Shown here piece by piece: positions 4,269-6,871 of a stretch of 6,871 nucleotides of DNA. Numbering within the stretch: position 1 is the first letter of the stretch; each line of letters begins with the position of its first letter. Origin of the DNA: Planctomycetota bacterium (GTDB taxonomy: Bacteria; Planctomycetota; Phycisphaerae; Phycisphaerales; UBA1924); contig JAFLCM010000133.1 in NCBI GenBank assembly GCA_017303565.1, positions 1-6,871 on the forward strand, in the 5' to 3' direction. The position numbers were made by a program, and so were the translations under genes. Below the pieces are notes generated by a model. It ran no database searches. It was not told where the DNA came from and saw only the letters and a list, made by a program, of their open reading frames with translations.

Positions 4269-6871
4269 ATGAAGAGCAAGTCGTTGCGGTGGGCGCGGAG
4301 CGTCCTGGTGGTGGGCACGGTGGCTTCGTGGTGCGGCCTCGCGTTCGGCGATCCGGCGTTCGTGAGCCACGCTCCCGGTGGCCAGGTGTTCGGCGAGGCG
4401 TCGGGCGTGACCGCGCGCGAGCCGGAACTGCCTCGGGAGGACGAGGGGGTTGACCTGTGGGTGAAGGTTGGCCCGTCGTTCACCTACGACCGGGTGTTCA
4501 TCTACTACACGCTGGACGGGAGCGACCCGGTGGGGTCGAACGGTTCGGCGGGCAACGGCTCGACGGGCGTCTTGAGCAGCCAGTCGGGCGGGCTGTCGTT
4601 CGTGCGGAACGAGCCGAACGGGTTCGGGGGCAACGACGACTGGTGGCGTGGCGCGTTCCCGGCGTCGGCGCTGAGCCTCGACACGCGGGTGTACGGGCGT
4701 GTGATCAAGTACCGCGTGAGCGCGTCGGACGCGAACGGTCCGGAGGTGTTCGTGGGCGGCGGGCCCGGGGCGGTGTTCACATGGACGAACAAGCTGGCGT
4801 GGCCGGGGCAGGGCAGCGCGTTCGTGAACCACACGGCGGGCTACCCGCCGGTGTGGACGTGGAAGGAAGAGGCGATCGTCGGGAACAACAGCATCAACGT
4901 GCAGATCGACCAGAACGGGTCGGTGTACGACGTGTACTACCCGTCGGCGGGGTGCGTGCAGGGGGTTTCGACGAAGAACGAGGGGTACGTGGACGGGGTG
5001 GACACGTTCCCGCCGGGGCTGCCTTTGGGCTTCCGCGGGCAGATGCACCTGAACCAGGCTTTCCCCGGCGTTCGCGTGGATGACAAGACGTACTGGCTGA
5101 CGAACCAGTTGGGGACGGACTTCGTGGACCTGTCGCACGGGTACGTGGGCGACACCAACACGGTGCGGACGAGCGGGCGGCTGGTGGCGAACGGGAACAA
5201 CATCGCGGTCGAGCAGTTCGACTTCGCGCCCAAGGGGATCGCGTTCCCGACGACCGAGGGCGGGCAGGCGAACAAGGGGCTGTACGTCAAGCGGATGATC
5301 CTGACGAACAATGGGCCGACCGCCGAGGACGTGAACGTCTATTACTACATGGACCCGGCGCTGAACGGCGGGGACCAGTTCGACGGGATGTTCTTCGACT
5401 CGGCGCGGGGGACGATGGTGGCGTTCGACACCACGCAGCGGTTCGCCGGCAACGTGGGCGAGTACAACCCCACGACGTTCCCGAACTACGACAAAAACGT
5501 TTCGCTGTACCTGGGCGTGACCATGAAGGTCTGCTCGTCGGTGGGCTCGGCTTCGGGCTCGGCGGCGGTGGACGGTTGGCGCGATACGTCGGCGGACAAC
5601 GGTCAGGGCTGGGTGGGCGCGAAGGTGTCCTTGAATCCCGGCGAGACGCGCGAGGTGAACTTCGTGATGGTGGGGGGGTTCGACAACTTCGCGGGCGCGA
5701 CGGGAACGTACGCGTTCCAGATGGACGGGCCGATCGACCAGGTGCTGACGACGAGCATGGCGTCGTGGCAGTCGCAGACGGACTCTTACTGGCAGAACTG
5801 GCTGAACTCGGGGGTGACGGTGGACCTGCCGGAGACGGCGTGGGAGACGCTGTACAACCGGGGCCTCTTGGCGACGGCGCTGCACCTTGATGAGAAGAAC
5901 GGCGGGCTGATCGCGGGCTATCACAACGGGGCGTACCCGTTCGTGTGGCCGCGTGACGCGGTGTACGGGGCGGTGACGCTGACGCGGACGGGGCACACCG
6001 CCGAGGCGCGGGAGGTGTACCGGTTCCTGCGGGACGTGTGCTTCCGCGCGAGCCAGACGTTCGACACCGGGTACTTCGGGCGTGCCTTCTGGTACCAGAA
6101 GTACACCACCGACGGGTACCAGGTGTGGACGGCGCCGCAGGTCGATGAGACGGCGGTGTTCCCGTGGGGCATCCGCTGGCTGTACAACGTCGAGGGCGAC
6201 TCGGCGCTGCTGACGAGCTACTACCTGACGGTGTACGAGTCGGCGCTGGCGATGTCGGAGGACTCGGACATCGACTCGCGGCTGCGGTTCGAGGACTCGG
6301 TCAACCTGATGTACGCGAACAACATCTGGGAGGACCAGTTCGACGTGTTCATCTACTCGAACGCGAACGTGGTGCGGGGCCTGCGCGACGCGGCGGGGAT
6401 CGCTCAGACGCTGGGCTTCAACTCGGACGTGGCGCTGTTCAACGGTCGGGCGAACACGATTCAGGCGGGTCTGGACGCGCGGCTGGACTGGAACGGCGAG
6501 AACACCGACATCTCGCAGTTGGGCATCATCTACCCGTTCCAGACGCACGCGCCCAACTCGGCGCGGGCCTCGCTCGTGCTCGACCGGATCAACGGCGTGG
6601 CGAACGACCGCTTCGGCAACAACAAGCCTCTGATGAACTTCAGCGGTCAGTTCCAGGACCTCTTGGACCGGTACTGGTGCGACACGTACTGGCTGGGCTT
6701 CCCGTCGTGCAACCTCGGTCAGCCCACCGGCAACCCGTGGTTCCTGAGCACGGCGTGGTACGGGCTGGCGTACGCGGAGCGGGCCGACTTCACGCCTGGC
6801 AAGGGCGACATCGACAACCACAAGTTCCGGATGGACAAGTGCATCCAGTTCCTCGGCCCCGCGGGGCTGGG
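4269..6871 (+). CDS. Secreted GH15 glucoamylase-type glycoside hydrolase (3' end beyond window)
   Basis: The frame stays open for 867 codons to the window edge. Residues 1-27 form a Sec signal peptide: a basic n-region (KSKSLRWAR), a hydrophobic core and likely cleavage after AFG27. Residues about 55-175 form an all-beta domain (VFIYYTLDGSDP, DDWWRGAFPASAL, IKYRVSASDANG) resembling the Ig-like or CBM34-like N-terminal domains of starch hydrolases, with a Gly/Ser/Asn-rich insertion near 90-115. About 198-500 is the GH15 beta-sandwich (INVQIDQNGSVYDVYYP). The (alpha/alpha) catalytic domain starts near 515: VWPRDA (559-564) matches the family's W-x-R-D substrate motif, PQVDETA (623-629) the PQxD segment, and IWEDQ (686-690) the WEE motif, making Glu688 the expected general acid. 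GNPWFLSTAWY (821-831) is a further family signature. The general base lies beyond the edge. GH15 enzymes release glucose from the non-reducing ends of alpha-glucans; some act on dextran-derived sugars or trehalose, so the exact substrate is open. It is predicted to be periplasmic or extracellular. Confidence 0.92.
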   Translation, partial: MKSKSLRWARSVLVVGTVASWCGLAFGDPAFVSHAPGGQVFGEASGVTAREPELPREDEGVDLWVKVGPSFTYDRVFIYYTLDGSDPVGSNGSAGNGSTGVLSSQSGGLSFVRNEPNGFGGNDDWWRGAFPASALSLDTRVYGRVIKYRVSASDANGPEVFVGGGPGAVFTWTNKLAWPGQGSAFVNHTAGYPPVWTWKEEAIVGNNSINVQIDQNGSVYDVYYPSAGCVQGVSTKNEGYVDGVDTFPPGLPLGFRGQMHLNQAFPGVRVDDKTYWLTNQLGTDFVDLSHGYVGDTNTVRTSGRLVANGNNIAVEQFDFAPKGIAFPTTEGGQANKGLYVKRMILTNNGPTAEDVNVYYYMDPALNGGDQFDGMFFDSARGTMVAFDTTQRFAGNVGEYNPTTFPNYDKNVSLYLGVTMKVCSSVGSASGSAAVDGWRDTSADNGQGWVGAKVSLNPGETREVNFVMVGGFDNFAGATGTYAFQMDGPIDQVLTTSMASWQSQTDSYWQNWLNSGVTVDLPETAWETLYNRGLLATALHLDEKNGGLIAGYHNGAYPFVWPRDAVYGAVTLTRTGHTAEAREVYRFLRDVCFRASQTFDTGYFGRAFWYQKYTTDGYQVWTAPQVDETAVFPWGIRWLYNVEGDSALLTSYYLTVYESALAMSEDSDIDSRLRFEDSVNLMYANNIWEDQFDVFIYSNANVVRGLRDAAGIAQTLGFNSDVALFNGRANTIQAGLDARLDWNGENTDISQLGIIYPFQTHAPNSARASLVLDRINGVANDRFGNNKPLMNFSGQFQDLLDRYWCDTYWLGFPSCNLGQPTGNPWFLSTAWYGLAYAERADFTPGKGDIDNHKFRMDKCIQFLGPAGL

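Noticed and set aside
4330..4340. Lipobox around Cys22 of the glucoamylase signal peptide
   Set aside because: The residue before the Cys is Trp, which does not fit a lipobox, so a standard signal peptidase I site after Gly27 is preferred.
4098..6821. 907-codon open frame on the minus strand opposite the glucoamylase
   Set aside because: Its product is an Arg/Val/His/Pro-rich string with no domain logic. It mirrors the GC-rich codon use of the real plus-strand gene, which has a signal peptide and GH15 motifs.

Overview
The window is very GC-rich bacterial DNA with dense coding on both strands and G/C-loaded third codon positions. The flagellin N-terminus has the MSRINTNV start and a GKDDPAGLIASENLR core. 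Together with the large secreted glucoamylase and several genes lacking a Shine-Dalgarno sequence, this suggests a Planctomycetota bacterium, perhaps of the Phycisphaerae. That placement is an inference from general resemblance. No rRNA, tRNA, IS element, integrase or CRISPR array is visible.

Left part (1-2087, minus strand): three genes run right to left as a likely operon. They are a short TyrA/prephenate-dehydrogenase-like NAD-dependent enzyme, an FAD-dependent oxidoreductase of the DAO family, and the first 22 codons of an unidentified protein. The junction between the first two is unusual. An 8-bp tandem repeat supplies the stop codon and last residues of the TyrA-like protein. It is followed by a canonical four-run G-quadruplex motif (on the plus strand) that touches the oxidoreductase ATG.

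Middle (2088-3758, minus strand): a complete flagellin gene with a strong Shine-Dalgarno sequence and a good rho-independent terminator, so it looks like a stand-alone transcription unit separated from the metabolic operon downstream.

Right part (3759-6871): a 510-bp divergent intergenic region, then a large plus-strand gene that runs off the window end. It encodes a secreted GH15 glucoamylase-type enzyme: signal peptide, N-terminal all-beta domain, GH15 beta-sandwich and (alpha/alpha) catalytic domain. All but the C-terminal part with the catalytic base is present. Its start region carries a sigma70-like promoter, then a near-perfect 16-bp dyad with a central CG, which is the architecture of a LacI-family operator, and a GAGGA ribosome binding site. 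The simplest reading is sugar-responsive repression of an extracellular starch or maltodextrin hydrolase.

Nothing here amounts to a clear new multi-gene system. The points most worth following are the putative LacI-type operator, the octanucleotide repeat plus G-quadruplex at the TyrA/DAO junction, and the atypical TyrA-like enzyme paired with an amine or amino-acid oxidase-like flavoprotein.
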